In this document: in pieces, positions 1-8,071 of the stretch | Layout: every line of letters begins with the position of its first letter | How positions within the stretch are numbered: the stretch's first letter is position 1 | From: Alteromonadaceae bacterium | Lineage (GTDB): Bacteria; Pseudomonadota; Gammaproteobacteria; Enterobacterales; Alteromonadaceae | Assembly: GCA_014872785.1 (NCBI GenBank) | Contig: WKFJ01000018.1 | Coordinates: 1 to 50,234, forward strand | DNA length: 50,234 nt | Direction of reading: 5' to 3' | The notes under the pieces: model-generated | Seen by the model: only the letters and a program-made list of their open reading frames with translations | What the model was told of the DNA's origin: nothing | Databases searched by the model: none | Translations under genes and position numbers: made by a program

Positions 1-49
1 ACCTTATTGGTATCTCATTCGAGCTTGCCGAAGCAATTCATCCCGAAGC

Positions 50-110
50 GAGGCGCGCATTCTACAGACACAAAATTAGAGATCAACTCCTTTTTTAAAC
101 TTTTATTTCA
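50..110 (-). promoter_or_regulatory. Strong rRNA-type promoter candidate, reading off the left edge
   Basis: On the minus strand there is a -35-like TTGATC (81-86), a 16-nt spacer, a -10-like TAGAAT (59-64) and then a GC-rich discriminator, GCGCGCC (52-58). An A-rich tract lies just upstream of the -35 (about 91-110), as an UP element would. This combination is typical of stringently controlled rRNA P1 promoters in gammaproteobacteria. The transcript would leave the window to the left, and its first bases can form a TTGC-TTCG-GCAA hairpin. What is transcribed cannot be seen, so the rRNA assignment is inference. Confidence 0.42.
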
Positions 111-256
111 AACGGTCACTAATTATACGAATCGCTTTCTGTCCCTCTGTTTCTATTACGTTTTAATCGCATGTGAAGGACAAACTGGTGTTTCAGAAGG
201 AAATAGGTACTATAGGAGGGCTTTTTTTACATAATAATTATTATAAAGGAACAATC

Positions 257-706
257 ATGTCTTCTAAGCTTAAAACGCTTATTGCCTCCATTATTACCAG
301 CATCATAGGATTTGTTGTCATTCAATACGGTGGACTCGCCGTTTCTCCACAAATGTCCTTTGTTATTGGCGCATTAATTACCGGATTTCTCGTATTTATA
401 TTAGATACCGTTAATGAAGAGTCAGACGAAGAAACCATTACTGATGAAAACAAAACGACGCTTTATGTTGGGAATCTACCGTACCGTGCAAACGAAATTG
501 CTGTAAAAGAACACTTTGCTCAATATGGCAACATCGAATCAGTACGTTTGATGCGTGACAGAAAAACGGGGAAAAGAAAAGGATTTGGCTTTGTAGAAGT
601 TGCAGCATCTGACGCGAACAGCATCATTTCAGAGCTAAACGATACGGAATTCCAGGAAAGAACATTAAAAGTTCGTCTTGCTAAGGAAAGAAATAAAGAA
701 GAGTAA
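257..706 (+). CDS. Membrane-anchored RNA-recognition-motif (RRM) protein
   Basis: A 149-residue protein. Residues about 5-25 and 33-52 are hydrophobic and probably form two membrane spans, followed by an acidic linker (EESDEE). The rest is one RRM domain: RNP2 is LYVGNL and RNP1 is KGFGFVEV, with the basic tract RDRKTGKRKG just before RNP1. The family binds single-stranded RNA through the RNP aromatics, all of which are present. The ATG at 257 is chosen because AAAGGA lies just upstream and the protein then begins with the membrane segment; a longer reading from 173 adds an unlikely tail. It is monocistronic, followed by two hairpins. The RNA target is unknown. Confidence 0.85.
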   Translation: MSSKLKTLIASIITSIIGFVVIQYGGLAVSPQMSFVIGALITGFLVFILDTVNEESDEETITDENKTTLYVGNLPYRANEIAVKEHFAQYGNIESVRLMRDRKTGKRKGFGFVEVAASDANSIISELNDTEFQERTLKVRLAKERNKEE

Positions 707-764
707 TTTGTATTACTCTTCTGTTGGTTCATTAAGCCGTTTCTTGAGAGGGAAACGGCTTTTC
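699..764 (+). terminator. Double hairpin terminator after the RRM gene
   Basis: A perfect 9-bp stem with a TTGT loop (699-707 with 712-720) spans the RRM stop codon. A second perfect 10-bp stem (734-743 with 752-761, 8-nt loop) is followed by a short T-run. The second stem works as a rho-independent terminator for the rightward gene and lies inside the last codons of the convergent DUF5610 gene. Confidence 0.6.
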
Positions 765-2048
765 TGCATCAAAGCGCCCGTTAAATGTGTTAAACCTATT
801 AATCGCCGCGACAAGGTCATCGGTATTTATATCTAACACTCTATTCATTAGGCCGTTTATCAGTTTGTCAAACGATGCATTATCAGCCAAGGTTTCACTA
901 GATTCATCGATTACTTTAACGAGATTATCTACATAGTCAGCAATCTTTTTAAAAGGTGACGGAAACTCTTGTTTCTCCTGATCTGATTCAACATAGTTGG
1001 AAACCTGTTCATAAGTTTGCACCACCTCTACCGTTTCAGTTTTTGATAGCTCCACTGAATACTCAGCAATTTGCTCCTCGTCAAAGCCCAACTCCAGAGC
1101 CTTTTGAAACGCAGCTTCAACATCACCCGAGAAAAAGTCGTCAATTAGAGTAGATGTATCACGCACTAATTGTTGAATTGCAGCTCTTTCTTGTTCATCA
1201 ATTTCGCCTTCAACCGTGAAGGCTAGTTCTTCGGAATTAAAAGACGAATACGACTGAGATAAGCTCACTGATGAGTCAGACTCAGATGTCTGTGCTTCTT
1301 GGTTCTCTAATTCTACTTCCGTAGCGCTCTGTTCTTGTGTCGTAGCATCGTCCGTCGGATTGGTTTCGATCGCTAACGTCTGGCTGGCTTCTATTTGTTG
1401 TACATTTTCGAAACTAATCGTAACTTCATCGCCGTCTTGCGTAGTAATCGTGATTTCGCCAGATTTCTCACTCGATGTAGATACAGCCTGAGATGCTGTA
1501 ACGGTATTTACCTGTTCGTCCTCTTCTGACTGACCAAATACTTCTCGTTCGAGATCTTCGATACCCTTTTTAATAGCATTTAAACTGTTCGTTATCCCTT
1601 CGTCGATCTCCTCATTCATAAAGCCGGCTAAATCTTTGCGTGCTTGCTCGACACCTTTTAAGACACCGTCCCTAGCCTGCTCAAACATGGCTAATAGTTC
1701 TTCATCTTCAGCGCCATTTGCTTGCGCCGATTTGATAGCTCCACCGACAAACTGCAGCACATTTTTGGCGACTTCTTCAAAATCGAATAAGGGCTTTTCT
1801 TCATTCTGTTTAGGTAGCGACTCGAGTAACCTTTGGTTGTTAATAGTTACATTTTGCCCAAACGTAGACTGTAATATGCGCGCACTCGCGAGCGTACGCT
1901 GTTCACCCGCACTGAGTGAAACGTGAATCGCTGAGCTTTCTTTAACTGTTTGAGACTGCTGTAGTGCTACACTACTGGCCTTGTCTTTTTGAGCCTGTTC
2001 CAACGGTGCTTTATCCGTTAAAACAGATTTAACGTCACCTAAATTCAT
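732..2048 (-). CDS. DUF5610 domain protein
   Basis: A 438-residue acidic protein with no signal peptide or membrane span. Residues about 80-170 (FDFEEVAKNVLQFVGGAIKS through GIEDLEREVFG) match the DUF5610 pattern as I remember it, including the run of ARDGVLKGVEQARKDL. A long low-complexity Glu/Ser/Thr/Gln linker (about 170-265) follows, then a helical C-terminal region. The function is unknown. Proteins of this kind occur in Alteromonas and Shewanella relatives. The ATG is preceded by GAGGA at good spacing. Its last codons overlap a terminator that serves the facing RRM gene. Confidence 0.75.
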   Translation of the reverse strand: MNLGDVKSVLTDKAPLEQAQKDKASSVALQQSQTVKESSAIHVSLSAGEQRTLASARILQSTFGQNVTINNQRLLESLPKQNEEKPLFDFEEVAKNVLQFVGGAIKSAQANGAEDEELLAMFEQARDGVLKGVEQARKDLAGFMNEEIDEGITNSLNAIKKGIEDLEREVFGQSEEDEQVNTVTASQAVSTSSEKSGEITITTQDGDEVTISFENVQQIEASQTLAIETNPTDDATTQEQSATEVELENQEAQTSESDSSVSLSQSYSSFNSEELAFTVEGEIDEQERAAIQQLVRDTSTLIDDFFSGDVEAAFQKALELGFDEEQIAEYSVELSKTETVEVVQTYEQVSNYVESDQEKQEFPSPFKKIADYVDNLVKVIDESSETLADNASFDKLINGLMNRVLDINTDDLVAAINRFNTFNGRFDAEKPFPSQETA

Positions 2049-2206
2049 GACCCAATCCTCTATAACCTCACGCCTTTATATCGGCCAGGCTTTATAGCAT
2101 TTTAGAAAAAGTAGATTTTTCCTACAATTGTGATGGTATTTAAACTTAATTAATGAATCTGCCCAAGCTAAAATATAGCAGTAGATTGATTAAGACGCTC
2201 TCCCAA

Positions 2207-2472
2207 TCTAGAGCCTGTTGACCTTTGCGGTATAAGTTTTGTTCAATCTGAGTACTTTCTGATCGCGGCGTTGCTTTGCAGGCTTAGTGGGCTAAGTCAA
2301 AAAGCAACAACAAAGAGCAGAGTGCGCTCAGGAAGAACCCTTTTGGTAGCGCTTGTTTGGTATCTCTACTGCGTTATCGCCTTTTTATGTAGAGTAACTA
2401 CACGACTCTGCCTCGTACAAATACCAAACAAACTGCAGAAAAATAATACTGTAAAGGTCAACGGGCTCTAGA
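2207..2472. mobile_element. MITE-like element with 27-bp imperfect terminal inverted repeats
   Basis: The left end starts TCTAGAGCCTGTTGACCTTT, and the right end (reading inward on the other strand) starts TCTAGAGCCCGTTGACCTTT. The ends agree over about 27 bp with three mismatches. The interior is non-coding and rich in palindromes: GTTGCTTT/AAAGCAAC around 2271-2310, and an 11-bp pair at 2353-2363 and 2421-2431. The outermost TCTAGA could hold a CTAG target duplication, as some IS5-family elements make. No transposase is present, so it would move only in trans. It fills most of the gap between the DUF5610 gene and trmA; I see nothing else there. A short open frame inside it looks spurious. 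Confidence 0.65.
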
Positions 2473-2551
2473 GTGCTTTTTACTGAAAGATATTGAAATG
2501 CTAGACTAGCGCACTTTTTTCAACTCTACATTGAATATTATAGGTCATTGA

Positions 2552-3646
2552 ATGCGTCAGCAGATTAGCCAATCACTTTACGATGAGCAGCTTGCAGTAA
2601 AAGTGCATGAGTTCAAAAATAGATTCCAGCGCTTTTTCCAAGAAGATCCTGATATCTACACCTCTGCCATTCATCATTTCAGGAGTCGAGCTGAATTTAG
2701 AGTTTGGCACGATGGTGACGATTTGTTCCATATAATGTTCGACCAGGCAACCAAAGAAAAATATCGCGTCGACCAATTCCCGATTGCTAACGAGACCATC
2801 AATGCACTCATGCATCGCTTGCTCGATGAGATAAAAACGATTCCAATATTAAGAAGAAAATTATTCCAAATCGATTATCTGTCCGGAATGAGCGGAGAAA
2901 TTGTTGTTTCTCTGCTGTATCACAAACCCTTGTGCGAGGAATGGAAAACAGCAATAACAACACTCAAATCAAAGTTGAGCATTGACTTCAAAATAAACTT
3001 CGTTGGCAGAGCAAGAAAACAGAAAGAATTGGTTGATAACGATTTCATCATCGAAAAGTTACCGATTAAAGGAAAGGAATATCTTTTCAAACACGTTGAG
3101 AACAGCTTCACGCAACCTAATGCAAAAATTAACTGTGACATGATTGAATGGGCGCTGGAGGTAACTTCTAACGCGGAAAATGATCTGTTAGAACTCTATT
3201 GTGGTGCCGGTAATTTTTCACTACCTATGGCGCAAAACTTTGGAAGAGTTGTGGCAACTGAAATTTCTAGAACATCAGTAGATGCCGCTCAATACAATAT
3301 TTCGGTGAATAAAATCGACAATGTGGATATTTTGAGAATGTCGAGTGAAGAGTTTTCTGATGCATATTTAAATGGTAAACAACTCAAGCGTTTAGAAGGT
3401 TCCGATTTAGCCTCTCTGAATGTATCGACTGTGCTTGTGGATCCACCGCGTGCGGGATTAGACAGCGACACCGTGAAGATGATCAGTCGCTTTGATAACA
3501 TTGTTTATATTTCATGTAATCCTGAAACACTAGAACAGAATCTCCACGACTTAGCTGAAACTCACGAAGTCAAACGTTTGGCATTATTTGATCAGTTTCC
3601 TTACACCCATCACATAGAGTCAGGTGTATACCTTACCAGACGTTAA
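2552..3646 (+). CDS. trmA: tRNA (uracil-5-)-methyltransferase
   Basis: A 364-residue protein that makes the ribothymidine at position 54 of the tRNA T-loop using S-adenosylmethionine. It begins like TrmA and lacks the N-terminal TRAM domain of RlmC/RlmD. The SAM-binding motif is [13 protein letters not shown], followed by VDPPRAGLD. The catalytic nucleophile is Cys322 in YISCNPETL, and the general base is Glu356 in HHIESGVYL. Length matches the E. coli enzyme. The ribosome binding site before the ATG is weak. It converges on fabR, with overlapping stop codons. The same pairing occurs in many gammaproteobacteria. Confidence 0.97.
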   Translation: MRQQISQSLYDEQLAVKVHEFKNRFQRFFQEDPDIYTSAIHHFRSRAEFRVWHDGDDLFHIMFDQATKEKYRVDQFPIANETINALMHRLLDEIKTIPILRRKLFQIDYLSGMSGEIVVSLLYHKPLCEEWKTAITTLKSKLSIDFKINFVGRARKQKELVDNDFIIEKLPIKGKEYLFKHVENSFTQPNAKINCDMIEWALEVTSNAENDLLELYCGAGNFSLPMAQNFGRVVATEISRTSVDAAQYNISVNKIDNVDILRMSSEEFSDAYLNGKQLKRLEGSDLASLNVSTVLVDPPRAGLDSDTVKMISRFDNIVYISCNPETLEQNLHDLAETHEVKRLALFDQFPYTHHIESGVYLTRR

Positions 3647-4254
3647 ACTCGATTTTGCATGTGTGCATAACGCAATGCACCTAAGCTTATAAATCTCAGT
3701 TGGCGTTCTACTCTAAGCGCCAACTCAGCTTTTTGCTCTGCAGTTGCGTCAATTGCTTCTGCTCCAGCACTAAATACAATTCGCACCATCGCCTCTGCCT
3801 GTAATTGAGAATTCTCTTTGTTCAAAGGTGTATTGTTATAGGTGTAGTCAGTGAGCTCTTCGATAAAATGCTGAATTTCTCTATTTACTGCCGCTCTAAA
3901 CGCGGGCGAGGTTCCGGTATGTTCCCTAAGCAACAAACGAAAAATATTCCCGTTTGCATTCACATATTCCATAAATGTGCTGACAGAGGTATGAATAACA
4001 CCACCACCTGAAGCAATTCTAATGCGAGCTTGGCGCATCAATTGTCGCAATGCCAAGCCAGCCTCATCTACAAGAGTTAACCCCAATTCGTCAATATCCG
4101 AAAAATGTCGGTAAAAGGATGTAGGGGCAATCCCTGCAGTTCTTGCCACCTCTCTAAGACTGATGCTAGACAAACTTCTTTGTTCATCTAGAAGAGAAAA
4201 AGCGGCATCAACTATTGAACGTCTTGTTTTTTCCTTTTGCTCTTTTCTGCTCAT
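3643..4254 (-). CDS. fabR: TetR-family repressor of unsaturated fatty acid synthesis
   Basis: A 203-residue protein. The N-terminal TetR helix-turn-helix (about 12-58) contains [20 protein letters not shown], a close match to FabR. The C-terminal ligand-binding half carries [18 protein letters not shown]. FabR senses the ratio of unsaturated to saturated acyl thioesters and represses fabA/fabB-type genes or desaturases. Here it is divergent from a desaturase, with a matching palindrome between them that sits next to the desaturase start. That arrangement supports local control of the desaturase, and possibly autoregulation. Confidence 0.93.
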   Translation of the reverse strand: MSRKEQKEKTRRSIVDAAFSLLDEQRSLSSISLREVARTAGIAPTSFYRHFSDIDELGLTLVDEAGLALRQLMRQARIRIASGGGVIHTSVSTFMEYVNANGNIFRLLLREHTGTSPAFRAAVNREIQHFIEELTDYTYNNTPLNKENSQLQAEAMVRIVFSAGAEAIDATAEQKAELALRVERQLRFISLGALRYAHMQNRV

Positions 4255-4390
4255 CTACTTTCTTATTCGTTTTATCTTTCGGTAATTTAGGCGTTATTTG
4301 CCTAGCATAGTTACCTAAAACCAGCAATTTTCCGCAAACTCCAATTAAGTGTTAACAGTATGTTGCCAATTCAAGTCGTCCACACTAAAA

Positions 4391-4412
4391 TTAGCGTACA
4401 CTTGTAAGCTAA
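4391..4412. promoter_or_regulatory. FabR-type operator
   Basis: TTAGCGTACA-CT-TGTAAGCTAA is an inverted repeat with 9 of 10 positions matching in each arm. It closely resembles the AGCGTACA/TGT-GCT palindrome known for FabR. Its right end is about 10 bp before the desaturase ATG, so a bound repressor would cover the promoter-proximal or ribosome-binding region. Confidence 0.75.
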
Positions 4413-4422
4413 AAAGAATAGT

Positions 4423-5565
4423 ATGACTCAATCAACAAAACCACCATTAATTCTCACCAACGCGCTAGTCTTTGGTATCACCGGTTTCATAGCGCTGTTT
4501 TTGGTGCCTCTGGAGGGTTTTATTAACGGGTTCGATTGGGTCGAGATCATAGCATGCATCTTCTTGATCTGGTTTTCCGGGATGTCAATAACGGCTGGTT
4601 ATCACCGCCTTTGGTCTCACAAAACGTACGATGCCCATCCGATTGTTAAAGCGGTATTCGCTATTGGAGGTGCCATGGCCTTGCAAAATAGCATCCTGCA
4701 TTGGTCTTCTGATCACCGAGTGCACCACAAACATGTAGACACCAACGGTAAAGACCCGTATTCAGCTAAAAAAGGCTTTTGGTTTTCTCACATTGGATGG
4801 ATGCTTCGAGAATACCAAGCTCATCGGTATGACGATTACAACAACTGTAAAGACTTACAAAAAGACAAAATAGTTATGTGGCAACACAACCATTACCTTG
4901 CCATCATGTTAGGCGCAAATTTTGGTATTCCCATGTTACTAGGTTGGCTCAATGGAGACATCCTAGGCATGTTACTATTGGCCGGTGTTTTCAGACTGGT
5001 CGTTGTGCATCACATTACATTCTTTATCAATTCCCTAGCTCATATTTGGGGACGCCAACCATATACTGACACCAACACAGCGCGTGACAACGGATTTATC
5101 GCTTTCTTTACATTCGGCGAGGGATACCACAACTTCCACCATATATTTGAGTATGACTACAGAAATGGTATCCGTTGGTGGCAGTTTGACCCGACAAAAT
5201 GGTTAATAAAGGGGCTTTCTTTTGTTCAGCTGACCAAGAACCTGCGCAAATGCCCAGAAGAAAGAATTGAGAAGGCTAAGTTGGCAATGCAACTCAAACG
5301 CGCCCAAATGAAAGCAGAAAATTCAGGGCTAAGTAACAAAGACGAGATTCTTGCCAAACTAGAAAGTGAATACAACTTACTTCTCGCTAAAATGACTGAG
5401 TTCTATCAGGCAAAACGACGTTTCATGGACGCGAAAAAACGCGCTCTTATGCAAACTTATGAAGGGCTAGAGATCTCTTTTAAATACAAAGAACTTAAGG
5501 CTTCTGTTGCGCTTCAAAAAGACAAATGGCTTTGTTTGAGTCAACTAAATTTGCAACACGCGTAA
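4423..5565 (+). CDS. Membrane fatty-acid (acyl-CoA type) desaturase
   Basis: A 380-residue integral-membrane di-iron desaturase. The three histidine boxes are intact: HRLWSH (61-66), HRVHH (98-102) and HNFHH (236-240). Hydrophobic segments near residues 9-30, 40-58 and 160-195 fit the four-span fold. The order and wording of the boxes fit the delta-9 class that places a cis bond in saturated acyl chains. After about residue 280 there is a charged, probably coiled-coil tail of about 90 residues. The gene is divergent from fabR and sits behind the FabR-type operator, so it probably adjusts membrane fluidity. Confidence 0.93.
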   Translation: MTQSTKPPLILTNALVFGITGFIALFLVPLEGFINGFDWVEIIACIFLIWFSGMSITAGYHRLWSHKTYDAHPIVKAVFAIGGAMALQNSILHWSSDHRVHHKHVDTNGKDPYSAKKGFWFSHIGWMLREYQAHRYDDYNNCKDLQKDKIVMWQHNHYLAIMLGANFGIPMLLGWLNGDILGMLLLAGVFRLVVVHHITFFINSLAHIWGRQPYTDTNTARDNGFIAFFTFGEGYHNFHHIFEYDYRNGIRWWQFDPTKWLIKGLSFVQLTKNLRKCPEERIEKAKLAMQLKRAQMKAENSGLSNKDEILAKLESEYNLLLAKMTEFYQAKRRFMDAKKRALMQTYEGLEISFKYKELKASVALQKDKWLCLSQLNLQHA

Positions 5566-5578
5566 ATTAGTTTATAAA

Positions 5579-5615
5579 CATAGAACATACGTTTATCGTA
5601 AGTTACTGTTCTATG
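5579..5615 (+). promoter_or_regulatory. Long hairpin before sthA
   Basis: CATAGAACA (5579-5587) pairs perfectly with TGTTCTATG (5607-5615). Inside the loop, TACG and CGTA pair again around TTTAT. The structure ends directly before the GGGAGAAAG ribosome binding site of sthA. It could be an operator palindrome or an RNA structure; there is no T-run, so a terminator is unlikely. Confidence 0.4.
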
Positions 5616-5625
5616 GGAGAAAGAC

Positions 5626-7062
5626 ATGGCAAAGCGCGCCGTTCGCAAAAAGACAACTGTCAAAGCTAAATTTCAATATGACGCCGTTGTCATCGGTACT
5701 GGTCCCGCTGGAGAAGGGGTTGCTATGCAGCTTTCTAAAGTGGGCAAAAAAGTCGCGATAATTGAGAAGTACGAATTTGTGGGCGGTGGCTGTACGCATT
5801 GGGGGACTATCCCTTCCAAAGCGTTAAGACATTCTGTCAGCCGCCTAATAGAGTTTAATCGCAATCCCTTGTTTAACGACTCAGAGAAAGCTCATCATTT
5901 AACCTTTGAGCAAATTCTTAGTCATGCCTCATCTGTCATTCGCAAGCAAACAATGTTGCGCCGTAGTTTCTACGAACGAAATCGGGTAACTGTTTTACAT
6001 GGGACAGCATCCTTTATCGATGCGCATACTATAGAAGTCGCAAGAGATGATGGTTCTCTTGAACGCCTTACAGCCGACCAAGTTGTTATCGCAACAGGTT
6101 CGCGACCTTATACACCAAAAGATATCGATTTTAGCCACCCGCGTATTTATAACAGTGACACTATTCTCGACCTAAACCACGATCCCAAAAACATCATCAT
6201 CTATGGTGCTGGTGTAATAGGTACCGAATACGCCAGTATCTTTAAAGGCATGGACGTGAAAGTTGACCTGGTTAACATGCGAGATAGATTATTGTCGTTC
6301 CTTGACGGTGAGATTTCTGACGCTATCAGTTATCACCTGTGGAATAGCGGTATCGTTATTCGTCACAATGAGACTTATAAATCTGTCGAGGGAAGAGAAG
6401 ATGGCGTCGTACTGCATCTAGAATCAGGTAAGAAGATGAAGGCAGACTGTTTACTATTTGCAAACGGCAGAACCGGTAATACCGACATGTTGAATCTATC
6501 AGCTGTCGGTCTGCAAGCGGATTCTCGAGGTCAGTTGAAAGTTGATTCTAATTACAAAACCGAAGTAGATAACATCTATGCTGTTGGTGATGTTATCGGA
6601 TATCCAAGTCTCGCCTCTGCGGCTTACAATCAAGGTAGATTCGCCGCAGAAGCTATGCTAAAAGGCGAATGTCACACGAGTTTGGTGGAGGATATTCCTA
6701 CCGGCATTTACACCATTCCAGAAATTAGTTCTGTTGGTAAAACCGAGCAAGAACTCACCGAGCAGAAAATTCCCTATGAAGTGGGCAGAGCTCAATTCAA
6801 GCATCTTGCTCGCGCGCAGATTGCGCACAGCTTAGTGGGTGGGCTAAAAATAATTTTCCACAGGGACACGAAAGAAATTCTAGGGATACATTGTTTCGGG
6901 GAGAGGGCATCGGAAATCGTGCATATAGGGCAGGCTATCATGCAACAAAAAGGCGATGCTAACACCATAGATTATTTCGTTAACACCACCTTCAACTACC
7001 CGACTATGGCAGAAGCCTATCGTGTAGCAGCGATAAACGGACTTAACCGCTTATTCAATTAG
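5626..7062 (+). CDS. sthA: Soluble pyridine nucleotide transhydrogenase
   Basis: A 478-residue FAD flavoprotein of the disulfide reductase family that moves reducing equivalents between NADPH and NAD. The N-terminal FAD motif is GTGPAGEG (24-31). The second dinucleotide motif is [14 protein letters not shown], and the FAD-binding IYAVGDVIG follows. The redox-active pair is broken in the way diagnostic for SthA: Cys56 is present but its partner is Thr61 ([10 protein letters not shown]). The N-terminus has about 15 extra basic residues compared with E. coli. A good GGGAGAAAG site precedes the ATG. In E. coli sthA also lies near fabR and trmA, which supports the call. Confidence 0.97.
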   Translation: MAKRAVRKKTTVKAKFQYDAVVIGTGPAGEGVAMQLSKVGKKVAIIEKYEFVGGGCTHWGTIPSKALRHSVSRLIEFNRNPLFNDSEKAHHLTFEQILSHASSVIRKQTMLRRSFYERNRVTVLHGTASFIDAHTIEVARDDGSLERLTADQVVIATGSRPYTPKDIDFSHPRIYNSDTILDLNHDPKNIIIYGAGVIGTEYASIFKGMDVKVDLVNMRDRLLSFLDGEISDAISYHLWNSGIVIRHNETYKSVEGREDGVVLHLESGKKMKADCLLFANGRTGNTDMLNLSAVGLQADSRGQLKVDSNYKTEVDNIYAVGDVIGYPSLASAAYNQGRFAAEAMLKGECHTSLVEDIPTGIYTIPEISSVGKTEQELTEQKIPYEVGRAQFKHLARAQIAHSLVGGLKIIFHRDTKEILGIHCFGERASEIVHIGQAIMQQKGDANTIDYFVNTTFNYPTMAEAYRVAAINGLNRLFN

Positions 7063-7385
7063 TTTTGTTTATGGTTGTCGTGATTAACGGCAGCCATTTG
7101 ACTTTTCTTTTGATACTCGTCTTGAGCGATCACTTCAATGAGCATTTTTTCTGGGAAGAATCGCAATGTAGCCATTACGTTACCACCCAAGTCTTGCTGC
7201 TCAACAGTAAATGAATTCATGGTTTCAATAAACTGATTGTTGCTCTCGATTTTACTCGCCATACAATCAGGGTTCAGCGCTAATTTTTCTGATTCGACAC
7301 AGTTGAATAAATTATTGTTTTTCTCTGCAGCGTGGAGCAATGCGCTGGACATCGTCAACATCGCAAATAACATAATTTTGCGCAT
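7059..7385 (-). CDS. Small secreted protein of unknown function
   Basis: A 108-residue protein that I do not recognise. It starts [20 protein letters not shown], a good signal peptide with a likely cut after HAA. The mature part has two cysteines ([14 protein letters not shown]) that could form a disulfide. A strong AAGGAG site precedes the ATG at 7385. An upstream in-frame extension to 7451 lacks such a site and would put basic residues before the signal peptide, so I reject it. It converges on sthA with a few bases of overlap. Confidence 0.7.
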   Translation of the reverse strand: MRKIMLFAMLTMSSALLHAAEKNNNLFNCVESEKLALNPDCMASKIESNNQFIETMNSFTVEQQDLGGNVMATLRFFPEKMLIEVIAQDEYQKKSQMAAVNHDNHKQN

Positions 7386-7495
7386 AAGCTTCTCCTTTTT
7401 TGCTATATTCTTTTTTACTATAGCACGATAACTTTTAAATTGCATAATCATTTTTGATTACATAAGTTACTTAAACGATTACATGAGTATCAGTA

Positions 7496-8071
7496 TTGAT
7501 TATTAACTCTCTCCATCATCGTATTTTAAGCTGTAAAGAATGCGTTGCATCTCTACCTTTCTCACCGAAACCGATATTGCAATTCTCTGCAAAAGCCAAG
7601 TTAGTGATCATTGGCCAAGCCCCGGGAATAAAGGCTCACGAAAGCATGACACCTTGGAACGATGCATCGGGAGAAAGACTGCGTAATTGGCTTAAAATTA
7701 GCGATGAACAGTTTTACGACGAATCGTTAATCGCACTTGTACCTATGGGGTTTTGTTATCCGGGAAAAGGTAAATCAGGAGACCTGCCGCCGCGAAAAGA
7801 ATGCGCAGAAAAATGGCACCAGCTCATTTTTAACAACTTCGAAGCACCTCGCCTCAAAATTTTGGTAGGAAGTTACGCGCAGAATTACTACTTGGATGAC
7901 AAGCTCACACTTACCCAACGATGTAAAGCGTGGGAGAGCTACTTGCCGCACTATCTCGTGTTGCCTCACCCTTCACCCAGAAATAATATATGGCTCAAAA
8001 AAAACCTCTGGTTTGAGACAGAGGTTCTTCCTAACTATTTGAGTGCAATTGAAAATGCTTTAACAGATTAA
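7496..8071 (+). CDS. Uracil-DNA glycosylase family protein
   Basis: A 191-residue protein of the UDG superfamily (PF03167 type). Motif A is IIGQAPGIKAHE, followed by TPWNDASGERLRNWL. Motif B is LPHPSPRNNIWLKKN, the usual ending of this bacterial subgroup. Cysteines at SCKECV, together with later ones, may bind an iron-sulfur cluster as in family 4 enzymes, though the pattern is not exact. The role is probably base-excision repair or a related nucleotide hydrolysis. The start is uncertain: a stop codon lies just upstream in frame, leaving TTG at 7496 or a non-standard start, and no good ribosome binding site is visible. Confidence 0.8.
   Translation: MIINSLHHRILSCKECVASLPFSPKPILQFSAKAKLVIIGQAPGIKAHESMTPWNDASGERLRNWLKISDEQFYDESLIALVPMGFCYPGKGKSGDLPPRKECAEKWHQLIFNNFEAPRLKILVGSYAQNYYLDDKLTLTQRCKAWESYLPHYLVLPHPSPRNNIWLKKNLWFETEVLPNYLSAIENALTD

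Noticed and set aside
2271..2471. A 66-codon open frame within the MITE-like element
   Set aside because: It lies inside a palindromic, non-coding repeat and its sequence reads like no protein family.
5580..5614. A possible OxyR site before sthA, with ATAG at one end and CTAT at the other
   Set aside because: The OxyR motif needs four ATAG/CTAT elements over 37 bases; here only the outer pair is present and the span is 35.
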